From positions 7,150,501 through 7,214,500 of the forward strand of contig JAQFVV010000030.1 of assembly GCA_028023455.1 (NCBI GenBank): 64,000 nucleotides of DNA, written 5' to 3'. The notes beneath the pieces were generated by a model. The model was not told the origin of the DNA. It did not search any database and saw nothing but the letters and a program-made list of their open reading frames with translations. A program made the position numbers and the translations under genes. Positions 29,401-41,400 of this stretch are shown piece by piece. The DNA comes from Epiperipatus broadwayi (taxonomy: Eukaryota; Onychophora; Udeonychophora; Euonychophora; Peripatidae). Each line of letters opens with the position of its first letter. Within the stretch, counting starts at the first letter, position 1.

Positions 29401-32400
29401 ATAATTAATTAAATTTGACTTTCGTAAATCAAATATAAAATGATCCGTAATCCCTCATATTTAAATCTTATTATTTTAATCTCAACTTTCGTAAATAAAA
29501 ATATCAGATGCTACATAGTTCCTCATATTTAAATCTTAGGACTTTTCCAGTTATGAACTTTGATCCTAATTATTATTTTCTTTCGCAGATAAACTATAAC
29601 ACACACCTAATTTCAGAATGTAAAAAAAAAAAAAAAAGGAAATATATTTTATCATCCATGTTTATTATGCATAATATGTTCTTTTCTGTGCGAGTGCGAG
29701 AATGCGCGTATGTGCGTGTAAATAAAGTTATTAATCAATGTTTCATTTTTTTATAATCAATAATTTTTTTTTTATTTTAAACTAGTCGAGCATTCCTCAA
29801 ATCATTTCTATAATTAAATATATATTTTTTTGAAGTTATTATTATTGTTAGCATTTATTCATACAATTAATTATTTTACTTTTAAATTTGTCTTTCTTAT
29901 ATTTTTCTTTTGTTTTTATTTCTTTTAAATTTCATTCCTAAACATCGTGCCGTAAGTCACGATGTTTACTTATTATGTAGTTCACATAGATTTAAGAGTT
30001 GGGAGGGCCTATTATTAATAAATATAAGTAAATGTCAATAGAGCTAGTATAAATAATTTTATTGGACTGTATGATAAAGGGGGGATGATATTATAAACGT
30101 CTAAGTTGTTTATTCTAATGATGCCTCAACCGAACATTCGTATTAGTTATAAATAACCAATGATCCCGTCCAATGCTTGGACCAATCTATTAATCAACCG
30201 ATCTTCTTATCCATTGGTTGATATTGTGTCATTTGCCAGAATAATAGTCATGAAGGCAATTACATCGCGACCCTGAGTGACCCCTATTGGTCCATGCTGG
30301 GAGTTCGAGCTTATGGGCAGGGATTAGACTTCAAAATCGTTTTGATATGACGTAAGGTGATGCGAGAAATTAAATTGTGAATCAAATCATCGTATCTGGC
30401 GCCCTCTTGTGTTGATAATGAACAACTATTGATATAAGAAAAAATAAATAAATCTTTACGCTGTATCATGTTTGTTTTGGAGCTCTTAATCCTTTTTAGG
30501 AACGGTTTAATAGGGAACCGGTGCAAGGGGAGAAGGGGACGGTATATAATACGTATAACAAACGTTTTTAATTTTAGCGTTTAGTTTTTTTTTTTTTTCA
30601 CTTTTATTTTTAATACTCTTATTTTTATATGCGAACTTAAAAGTTTTTTATTTTAAATTAATGTAACGACATATTTATATATCGTTACACAAGGAATTAA
30701 TGTACTTAATAACTAGCCTGGAATAATAAGTGAGACCATAAAGTGGAGTATTCAATTGTCTTTGGAAAGATAAAAAGATTTAAAAATTGATATATTATTG
30801 AAATAGATGTAAACTTACATTAACACAAAAATAAGGTAAGACTGCTTGATATATATTGAAATATTATATTTCTTTGAAATATAATTCATTGCTGTATAAA
30901 TGAAGTAAATGTATAGAGAGAAATTTTATTAATTTAAAAGTGTGATTTAATATCTTATAATATTGAGTTATTATTATTGTTATTTGAAAAATATATACTC
31001 TTTTTATAAATAAAAATTGATTTTATTAAAAGATAGTATAAAAAGAAATTCAATTGTTTAATTGAAAAATATTAATTTTAAAGAATTGACAATTAGTTTT
31101 ATATAATTTAAAAATTGATTGTAGATTTATTTATGGTTTTATTGGCAAGTAGCCAAAAGTGATTTCTTATCAAGAAAACTTTTTTAATCATGTGAATTTA
31201 AAAAGAAAAACATTGGATTTTAACTTCTCAAAATGACCCTGTAAATAAGCAGTTTTTATCCCAAGAATTTGGGAACCAAAACTTAAATGAATAATCTACT
31301 TTATGTTTTCAGTTATCATAAATAAGATTACTTAATCATCATCATTTGCTGCAAAATCATGACTTCTTTATATATTTCAAATGAAGCACTATTATAGTTA
31401 AAGAGATTATGTGCTATATCATCAATTTGAATAACATTAATGGTAAATAAGTTAGAACTACAAAACAATTTATGAATCTTTATTAAATATTTTTTTCATT
31501 TATAATAAATTGCTTTCACATAAATATTATGCTATTAATTATTTTAAATTATCAATTCTCAAATATTGGATCAATCATTATGTGCATAAATATCAAACCT
31601 ATATGCAAGTAATATTTTCAAAATGTTTTAAATATCTTAAAAAATAATATAGATGTAATAAATGCTGATTTATTTTACTTTATAGATGACATTTTAATAT
31701 ATATTATGAAATATATAATGTGTTTTTTAATTATATTTATAAGTTTAAATAATGATTATTTAAATGGTGATAAACATTTATCTTATATATATGAGATTTG
31801 ACTGATACCGTAGATATTGGCAACTGAGATATTATTGATATGTTTAGCTTGATATTATTTGTCAGTACCAATGCTAAATTCCTATGGCTTCATTTTGTAA
31901 TGATTTCATTTTTGTGGTGAATACTTTCTTAAGCATGGGTAATGTTTATATTTTTATAAATAATATGCCAATAATGAAGAATTAATATTTAAATATCTGA
32001 TATATGGAGTTTTCAGAATAATGGTTATTTTTATATTGTTGCTTAGAATATTGTAATAAAGGGTTAAGGTTATATATATAGCAAGCATTTCACTCTTTGC
32101 TTAATTTTATAGCCCTTAAGATATAAGTTACTGTGATATTAGGTATTCAGATAAGGATAGCTTGGTTTGTTTTGGGAATGTCTCAGATTGATGATCATAT
32201 GTGTGTTTCTTAAATTAATGTATTAATTTAGATATTGGTAACTATTACAATGACATTACTATTATTTTATTTTTTTAAATAAATTATTTTGTTTAATAAT
32301 AAATTATTTTGTATCGTTTATTACTGAATATTATTTAAAATACAAAATATCGATATGCCAAATTAATTGGTGTCAAAATGTAACTCATGCAGGGTAAACG

Positions 32401-35400
32401 TGACTTTTTTTTTCATATGTCATAGCATCGTCCGGGAGACGAACCCACAACCGTCTGCAACCAACTACTTGCTTGCAAGGCAGCTGCGATGATCTCTTGG
32501 CTAACAATGCTTGACTAAACTTGACTTTTATTTTAAGATTTATTATTAGTTGAAATAGTTTTATTTTTGTTTGTAATTGTGACATTACTAGTAAACTTAA
32601 CTTCTTTCTTTGGCATTTTCTAATATTAATTATCAATATTAAATTACAATTGGTTATTGGAAAGTAGTCTAGATTTATTATCTAGTCGTGGTTTCTAGTA
32701 AAGTTACATATTGTAATGGGATATATATATATGCGTTACATTTAAATTTTAATACTTAATGTTTTTATAAATATCTAATACTGAATTAAAAGCACAAACG
32801 TTCAAAATGCACAAATAATGAATTATTAATTTATTAATATGTTTGATTTAAATATTAAAATAAGACAAGCTTTAAAAAAATTGTAGAATTGAAGCTAAGA
32901 TTCTATAGTTTAAATAAAATATAATAAAAATCTTTTAATTTTAAAAATAACGAAGAGAGTTTTTAATCTTAAAAATAAAAATTACAAACAGATCCTTAGG
33001 GCAAAATGACCATTGAAGAGATGATTATGAAAGAGATAAGAGTCTGGAACTAGAAACAAAAGACTTGTTTTTCCCACCCAAGATAGACACAGACCTCAGT
33101 GGAAAAATTTACTTAGCCATAAACCCAAAATCTACTTGGCCACAAACTCAATGAACCAATGAAATACAGATATGGAAAATGTTTGATAGATCCATGCATT
33201 CCAGAGATAAGGTACCTGAGGTCTATAAAAAAATCCAAAAGCAATAATTAATTGAGGAATTGGCAAATTAAAGTTTTAAATTCATTCATCTTTGCTGAAA
33301 GTAAAAATAAAAATTTAAAAAGCTATTATCACAGTCACCAAGAATGTAATCAGCTTCATCGTGCTTCCTTTGGTTCGGTCAGCTGAAGGCAGCTTTTATC
33401 TCCATGAATCCCAAGATTGAACCACGGATCCTGTTTTCAGAAATCTTCATAAATCGTCATAAGTCTTCATAGATCTTTGTCACGAAGGAATGAGCTCGGA
33501 CAAAGGAAAGTATAATTTATAAATAATTGAAATATGAAATATAAACTCTTAAATTTAAAATCTTTGAACTTTATTTGTTTCTAAAAATGAACTATAAACT
33601 TTCTTTCCTGAACAAACCTGAACTTTATCTTTTATAAACTTTGCCATTTTAAACTCTGATCAAAAGTTAATGTAATCTCTTAAAATATGTATTGTTTTTT
33701 TTATTCATGTTTAATAAGATTTGTTTGTAATGGGGCAGGGGTTTGCTATTGCAAACGAATTTAAAGATGAAAATACTTATCATTGTTTGTGCATTATTAA
33801 ATTTTAAAAATAGGTTAAAAATAGTATTTGTGAAAAAAAATAAGTTAAATATAATGTGTCATTTTAAAATGATTTTAAACCGTAAACTAAAGATTTTTTT
33901 TTAGAAATAAATTAATAAAATGATTTAAATGTTAGTTGAGTGTAGATGGCTGCTAGACTCGTTTAAATATATGTTAGTTTAAAAAGGGTTTTGATTTCGG
34001 ACTATTTGTTTTGTAGTTGTATCAATGCTGGTGGAGAGATATATGGATGTTTATATCAATGTAATGTGAAGTGTGTTAGCGCCTAGGGTGACGAGTCCAA
34101 CTGAACGCATGACCCCAAAGAAGTAGTTATATCGTTGAAATGGACGCAGATGTATTTTCTGCACCATTGACCCATTCCAGCTCTATGAATTGAGAAGATA
34201 GGTCAGCAAAATAGGACTGCTCTCCCATCCATACATATTTTCTCTTTATATTACATGCATGATTCCTTCGCCAGATAGAAGTACATTCCTATGCTGGTTA
34301 AAGCTCATGTTTTCTTCCAATAATATCATGTGGTTCAAATGCACATTCCTGTTGGTGTGATTCTATGCTAACATGTTCACATTGCATTGGTTGCTGATAT
34401 ATATCTGGAAGCGAGCATTGGTGTGGCTGCAGACTTTTAGCCTGGAATCAAATGTTTGAAGATCTTTTAAATGCATTGTCTGGGTAGCTCATCTATACTC
34501 AACATTTCTAAGATTAAGAATAAAAGTTAAAACAAATAAAAATAATAGTAAATAATAATGAAACAAACAAATTTTTTTTATATAATTATTTTTCAAGTTT
34601 TGTGTGTCATCACTTATATATATGTGTGAATAAAATCTTTTTGTGTTATTAATACTGACAGTGATTGCTTTTATTATTATTTATTAAAAGAAATATAGGT
34701 AATAAATGTTTAAACCTCTGCTACTCCATGAGCTAGTGACTTGGGCTGGTGGTCATGATCTTAATAGCACATATCTGTCTACTTTATAAATTTTCTAGGT
34801 TCAAGTAGCCTAGTGGCGCTCTGTCGGCAGATAAGGTAAGACTGGAAAACTTCATCATCCATCCAGACCTTTATAAATGGCTGCCTAGCATGTGGCATGA
34901 TATTCATTACCCACGAATACCCCGATACAAATAAAATGAAACTATATATATTCATTACAATACATATATATATATCAGATTAGATAAATCTTAATCCATA
35001 AAATTAAAAAAATGATATTATTTTATTTAAATGTGAAATATTATGTATGGTGTTTGAATTTTATTTTAATTTTAGTTTTCTTTTTTCAATATAGTATCGT
35101 TAAAAAATCAATTGGATATGGGGGAGGGGGGAGAAAAAATAATTTTGGATAAAGTAATGAAAATAGAGGGTAATGGATGTTTTTAACAGCTATTACATGG
35201 AATTATATTATATTAAATGCTTTATAGCCAATCATTATTTATATTTCTACAGTTTGGCTGAGTTCATTATTTGAGGGGAGAATGTTAAAACATTTATATC
35301 ATTGTTACCAGTTGAAATAACATATTGTTGAGTTTGAAATTTTAGCTTATGTCATCATTTTCAATTTAATAAAGTATTATAAATTAAAGAAATGAATTGT

Positions 35401-38400
35401 GGTTGAGCTTCTTGTGACTCAAGCTAAGATTACCACATAATGAATGAAAATTCAATCTTTAGTTCCTGACCATTCCTTGAAAAATATTGAAATGGCATTG
35501 TAAAGAATCTTAATTAATTGGTACCAATCCAAAACAATTGAAAAGTTTCTAGAAAGCTCAGGTCATTTAGATCACATTTACTTTATATATAACTAAAATA
35601 TATACTTATGGTAGAGACACATATATAATAGATGCTGTTTAGATGGAAATATTTAATATGTGGAGTTTATCCATTTATAATTACTCAATTAGAAAACAAC
35701 CTAGAACAGTAGCTAATGAAAGTCACCTGCCCCAGGCAAAAGTTAAAGTGAAGCTGACAGGCTAAGGCAGTTGGATTTCATTAGTTATTGTTCTAAATTG
35801 AATGCTTTCTAATTGAGAAATTATGAAAAGATAACTCCACATGTAAAATATTTCGGTTGTTTTCTATTCCCTGGTATTAGCCATGAGATGTCGCTATTTC
35901 TAGGGCAATTCCTAGAAATATACAGTTTTACCAGCATTCATCCAATGAAAGAGGAAATTTTCTACATTATAAATGCAGAAAAGAGTCCTCACGTTATGTT
36001 GGATGGCAGCAGCAACAGAAGCCAACACAAAGAGACTTCTTTCTATGATAAAACACAGAAAGAGTTCTCGACGGCTGCCGGTTATGGATTTTTTTTATGC
36101 TAAAAGCAAAGAGAAATAAATGCCTTTATTGGCTACCATAGTAGTTGATTTTGTTAATCATTTTATCGTAATAGTAGTATATCTATTTTTTCTGTAGTTT
36201 CGTCTGAGAGTTTGTATATTTGAGCCAGTCGTAGTTTTTTTAAAATTTGATAAGACATATATTTTTTTAATGTGTTGTAAATTACTTGGCTGTTGTAAGT
36301 TTAGTAATAATGTCCTGAAGATTTCATTATGAATGGGTAACCCTCAAAAATTGCTTTTAAGGGTGCAAAATGGCAAAAATTTCAAGGATCACAGGAAATG
36401 TACCATTTTTGCTAGAATTCATCCATGATGAGTTACTTTTGCTATATATACGCACAAACAAAAACAACCCAGTGTCTAATTATTAGTAATTACTTGTCCA
36501 AAAAAGAAAATTAGTCGGGTATTTTTTTTTTTTACATTATTATTTCAAAATAAGATTAGTTTTTATATCTACACACTAACAAAAACAACCCAATTCCTGA
36601 TTAATTATTGTCTAAAAGAAAAAAGAAAGCAAATTAAACAGGGTTTGATTTTTCAATGTAATATTTGAATTACGGTATTTTTTATATATACATAAGATTT
36701 ACAAAAAAAGAAACCCACTTTCTGATTAATTACTGTCAAAAGAAACGCGAATTAGTCGGCTATCATTTTTAAATTTAGTATTTAAATAATGGTACCTTTT
36801 TATATAGACACACTTAACAAAAACAACTCACTTTCTGATTCATTACTGTCCCCAAAAAAAGAAAGCAAATTAGTCGGGTATCATTTTTCAATTGAGTCTT
36901 CCAATGATGGTTCTTTTTAGATATACACACTAACAAAAAGAACCCACTTTCTGATTAATTACTGTCTGCCAAAAAAAAAAAGCAAATTAGCTGATGGATA
37001 GCATTTTAAAATTGTAGTGTAAATTTTTTCAATGTTGTGGTTAAATCGAATCATGTAGAATTATATATTATTTTCGATTGAAAAAAAGATCGTAACTTTT
37101 TATATATACACACAAAGAAAATAAAACCCACTTTGTGATTAATTATTGTCAATACTCTAAAAAAAAAGTTATTCGCAGGTATCATTTTAAAATTTAATAT
37201 TTCAATAATATTACGGCTTTTGATAAAATCTATGCACAAATAAAAACAATCCACTTTCAGAATCATTACTGTCCACAAAAAAAAATTGCAACATAGTCGG
37301 GTATTATTTTGAAATGTAGTATTTCAAGAATGGTACTTTTTATATCTATACACACACAAAAAGAATCCACTTTCTGATTAATTACTGTCCAAATATATAT
37401 ATATAAAAAGAAAGAGCAAATTTAGTCAGGTATCATTTGTAAATTTAGCATGAATGTAGCAATTTTGCGTAAATTGAATTTAAAAAAAAAAGTATAATTG
37501 CGTCTTATTTTCGATTAAAAAAATCCCATAACATTTGACAGATACACACCAACAAAACTACCCATTTTATGATTAATTACTGTCCAAAAAACGTCAATTA
37601 TTCGGGTATCATTTTTAAATTGAATGTGAATTTCTAAATTTTTTTTTTTTTTAAATAGTAATATTATTTACTAATAGTAGTCGGGTATCAATTCTAAATT
37701 GTAGTATATAAATTACATTCCTTTTTATATCTTTATAATTACCTATTGGTTTTTAATAAAATTCTTTATTTACTCATAAAAAAATATTGTAACTTAAAAA
37801 AACAACAGCATATAAACTAAAAAAAAAAATTAGAAAAACACCGTAACTTTAAAGACACCCACACACACAAAGTAAAAAAAAAAAAAAAACAATATAAGAT
37901 TAATAAACATTTACAAAAATGAAAGTCTAACATCATATAGTATTAGTTACTAGAATATTTTATTAGAAATCTAAATCAGATATTTTTATATAAAAGCAAT
38001 CACAGGTCCGGCCCGGAATCGTTATATGTATATGTTTTTGGTTAACATCAACACCATCTTATGGCTAACACCAGGGAATAGAATTTTACCAATATTTTAA
38101 TCTAAAACATTCATTAATAATAAATTACAATACATAATTTACCAGTAAAAGGGTTTATTATAATAAGCATGAAAATTGTAAAGTTTGATTTCTTGCACAC
38201 ACAAATGTAAACTGCAGGTCTTTGTTTTTTATATTATACCAATAGTGACATTTAAAAGAAGATTCTTGGATCTTCCTTTTGAGTGGAATAAGTCTGACAG
38301 TTTCACTTTAACTTTTGGCCTAGGGAAGTTGGCTTTCATTAGCTGTTGTTCTAGGTTGAGTGCTTTCTAATTGAGTAATTATGAAAGAATAACTCCACAG

Positions 38401-41400
38401 TATGAAGAATAAGGGTAAACTAACAGCAATGAATCAGCATTATTAAAGCAAATGCAACATTTAATAAAATTTAAAATGAGAAGGCTTCTCATGCTAACTC
38501 TTATAAATAATAACAAATCTTATTATTGGAAGTATATGCCATTAAAGTGAATTAAATTGATAAAAAATCAAGTCAGATGACCTAATTTTAATAAAGCTCA
38601 TATTTATTAATGTTATATATAGAGTAAGTAAAAAAAACAAACTCTTAACAAGCTTCAAAAACCCTCAACCCAGACTGTGGTTTCTGCATCTAGCGTCATC
38701 AGTGAGGTGTTAGGGATTAAAAACACTAGAACTAGTCTAGCATTTTATCAATGCCTAATTATTGAGAAGAAAATCTGAAACCTTCAGACATTTAAATGTC
38801 CAAAAATCCAGCTATCTAACTCAAATAGCTGTATTAAAGGCACCACTTCCAATCATAACACATTTCACTACTATGACAAGCATAAACAGAGCAAAACTCT
38901 CCATACAGCATTGCCACCTGTGCTAAACAGAGTAATCAATGGATGTCAGAAGGCTTGTGCATAAAATCCCTATCTAATGCCTACTCATCCAATATCTCCA
39001 GACTAGTTTCTGGCTTGTGGCCTTCATCAGTGAGGAGCTTTGGATCTGAGAGCACTGCATCTAAATCTTAGGATCTAATGCAACCCTCTAGCAACCACCT
39101 TTTACCTCTAATTAACTACAAAAACTATGAGAATGAAATTGAAAACACAAAAAATATTTTCAATCTAAGTTCAATAGCTTATATAATCATATGGGTCTGA
39201 ACTAGGTTCAGCACCCATACATTTTGGTGTCTTCGGCTGTTTTACAACCATAGCCACCACTATCCTATTAGGCAGGATTGGTATTAAACCATTAAGCATC
39301 ACATGATCATATTTCCTATACTAGCACATTAATTGTTGATAAACAGAGCAAAACTCTCCATACAGTATTGCCACCTGTGCTAAACAGAGTAACCAATGGA
39401 TGCCAGAAGGCTTGTGCAGAAAATCCCTATCTAATGCCTACTCATCCAATATCCCCAGACTAATTTCTGGTTTGTGGCCTTTGTCAGTGAGGAGCTTTGG
39501 ATCTGAGAGCACTACATCTAGATCTTAGGATCTAATGCAACCCTCTAGCAACCACCTTTTATCTCTACTTAACTACAAAACTATGAGAATGAAATTGAAA
39601 ACACAAAAAATATTTTCAATCTAAGCTCAATAGCTCACTGACGAAGGCCACAAGCCAGAAACTAGTCTGGGGATATTGGATGAGTAGGTATTAGATAGGG
39701 ATTTTCTGCACAAGCCTTCTGGCATCCATTGGTTACTCTGTTTAGCACAGGTGTCAATACTGTATGGAGAGTTTTGCTCTGTTTATCAACAATTAATGTG
39801 ATAGTATAGGAAATGTGATCATGTGATGCTTAATGGTTTAATACCAATCCTGCCTAATAGGATAGAGGTGGCTATGGTTGTAAAAGAGCCAAAGACACCA
39901 AAATGTATGGGTGCTGAACTGAGTTCAGACTCATATGACTATATAAGCTATTGAGCTTAGATTGAACATATTTTTTGTGTTTTCAATTTCATTCTCATAG
40001 TTTTGTAGTTAAGTAGAGATAAAAGGTGTTTGCTAGAGGGTTGCATTAGATCCTAAGATCTAGATGCAGTGCTCTCAGATCCAAAGCTCCTCACTGACAA
40101 AGGCCACAAGCCATAAACTAGTCTGCGGATATTGGATGAGTAGGCATTGGATAGGGATTTTATGCACAAGCCTTCTGGCATCCATTGATTATTCTGTTTA
40201 GCACAGGCGGCAATACTGTATGGAGAGTTTTGCTCTGTTTATCAACAATTAATGTGCTAGTATAGGAAATGTGATCATGTGATATGATAATCATATTACT
40301 ATTGTGATCTGATCTAAAATTAAATTGTTTTCATAAAAACAAAAGTAAGTCTTATTATAGTCAAAATAAAAGTCAGATCAATTCATAGATCACATGACCC
40401 TATCTCTTAAGCTTGTAAGTTATAAACAGTGAGGATTGCCAATTCCTCTACAAGCTTTATGATAAATGCTTAGCCAGAGCCAGCACTTAAAATATCTCTG
40501 TCAGGAACCCCTCCCCAAACCCCTGACCATGGTTTCGTGCTTTGGCACTCCTCAGAGAGGTGTCAGGGTAGGTTCAGACACTAGATCTAAAAATACCAAC
40601 CCAAAGCTAAGCACTTAGCTAAAAGTTATCTATTGAGTGGAAAATCTGAAATTTTCAGACATGTACATGTCTTCAAACCCAGCTATCCAACTCAAATAGC
40701 TATATGGGGCTGATAGATCTTCAGCCATGCCATATAGTATTTATAGTCTCTGCCAAAAAGTCTTATGCAATTTTATATTGCTATGACTACTACTATATGG
40801 CATGGCTGAAGATCTATCAGCCCCATATAGCTATTTGAGTTGGATAGCTGGGTTTGGAGACATGTACATGTCTGAAAATTTCAGATTTTCCACTCAATAG
40901 ATAACTTTTAGCTAAGTGCTTAGCTTTGGGTTGGTATTTTTAGATCTAGTGTCTGAACCTACCCTGACACCTCTCTGAGGAGTGCCAAAGCACGAAACCA
41001 TGGTCAGGGGTTTGGGGAGGGGTTCCTGACAGAGATATTTTAAGTGCTGGCTCTGGCTAAGCATTTATCATAAAGCTTGTAGAGGAATTGGCAATCCTCA
41101 CTGTTTATAAGTCTTATTATGTTTTACCATAGTGATATTTCTTAAAACAATTTTTGCATTGAATTAAAATAATCTCTTTAACACTCTTCTGTAAATTAAT
41201 ATCTCAGGGTTCTTTTAACTAATAGTTTAATTAATGTGTGCTTTATTTTTTTTTAATTCAGGATTACTAGGCAAAGAATGAAATCCTAGTAATAATATAG
41301 TGAGCTATACTCTGACTCTTAAGATAATATCTTCCTAACGTACAATAATTTTAATAATTTTAATTATTAAAAATAAACATTATACTCTCTTAATTTAGAA

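Larger units (their letters stand above)
23643..30693. mobile_element. Giant palindromic insertion: ~2.16-kb inverted arms, TG..CA ends, CAAG TSD
   Basis: The left arm (23647-25808) begins TGTAACGATATATAAATATG. The right arm (26252-28269 resuming at 30549-30689) is its near-identical reverse complement and ends CGTTACA. CAAG is duplicated outside (23643-23646 and 30690-30693). The spacer is 443 bp. Each arm has a CCAAT box (24047), a TATA-like CTATAAAAAG (24131) and an AATAAA (25420), the order expected of an LTR. A diverged single copy in one orientation occurs at 32712-34835. I infer two LTRs joined tail to tail. A foldback DNA element is the alternative. Confidence 0.85.
38886..40290. mobile_element. 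Family A array: two tandem units plus two tandem units in opposite orientation
   Basis: Two units reading on the minus strand (38886-39340 and 39341-about 39635) are followed head on by two units reading on the plus strand (39636-about 40290). The ribozymes are 457 bp apart in the first pair and 456 bp in the second. The two halves are near-identical inverted copies (for example AAACAGAGCAAAACTCTCC against GGAGAGTTTTGCTCTGTTT). Shared sequence across halves includes TGCACAAGCCTTCTGGCATC and AAGACACCAAAATGTATGGG. Confidence 0.85.
40346..41120. mobile_element. Hammerhead family C: near-perfect 319-bp palindrome with 13-bp TSD
   Basis: TAAGTCTTATTAT occurs at 40346-40358 and 41108-41120. Between them is a 62-bp lead (AAAGTCAGATCAATTCATAG and so on) and two arms, 40421-40739 and 40791-41109, that I find to be reverse complements with about one mismatch (CTTCAAACCC against CTCCAAACCC). 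The loop is 51 bp. The outer end of the right arm overlaps the first two bases of the duplication. Each arm carries one full hammerhead ribozyme. A single-event insertion by target priming is the simplest reading. Confidence 0.9.

Noticed and set aside
35813-36103. 96-codon ORF as a small gene
   Set aside because: It begins inside the family E foldback and has no domain features, upstream promoter or homologous neighbour.
36440-37740. CRISPR-like array
   Set aside because: The units are diverged throughout with no distinct unique spacers, in a eukaryotic intron; it is a minisatellite.
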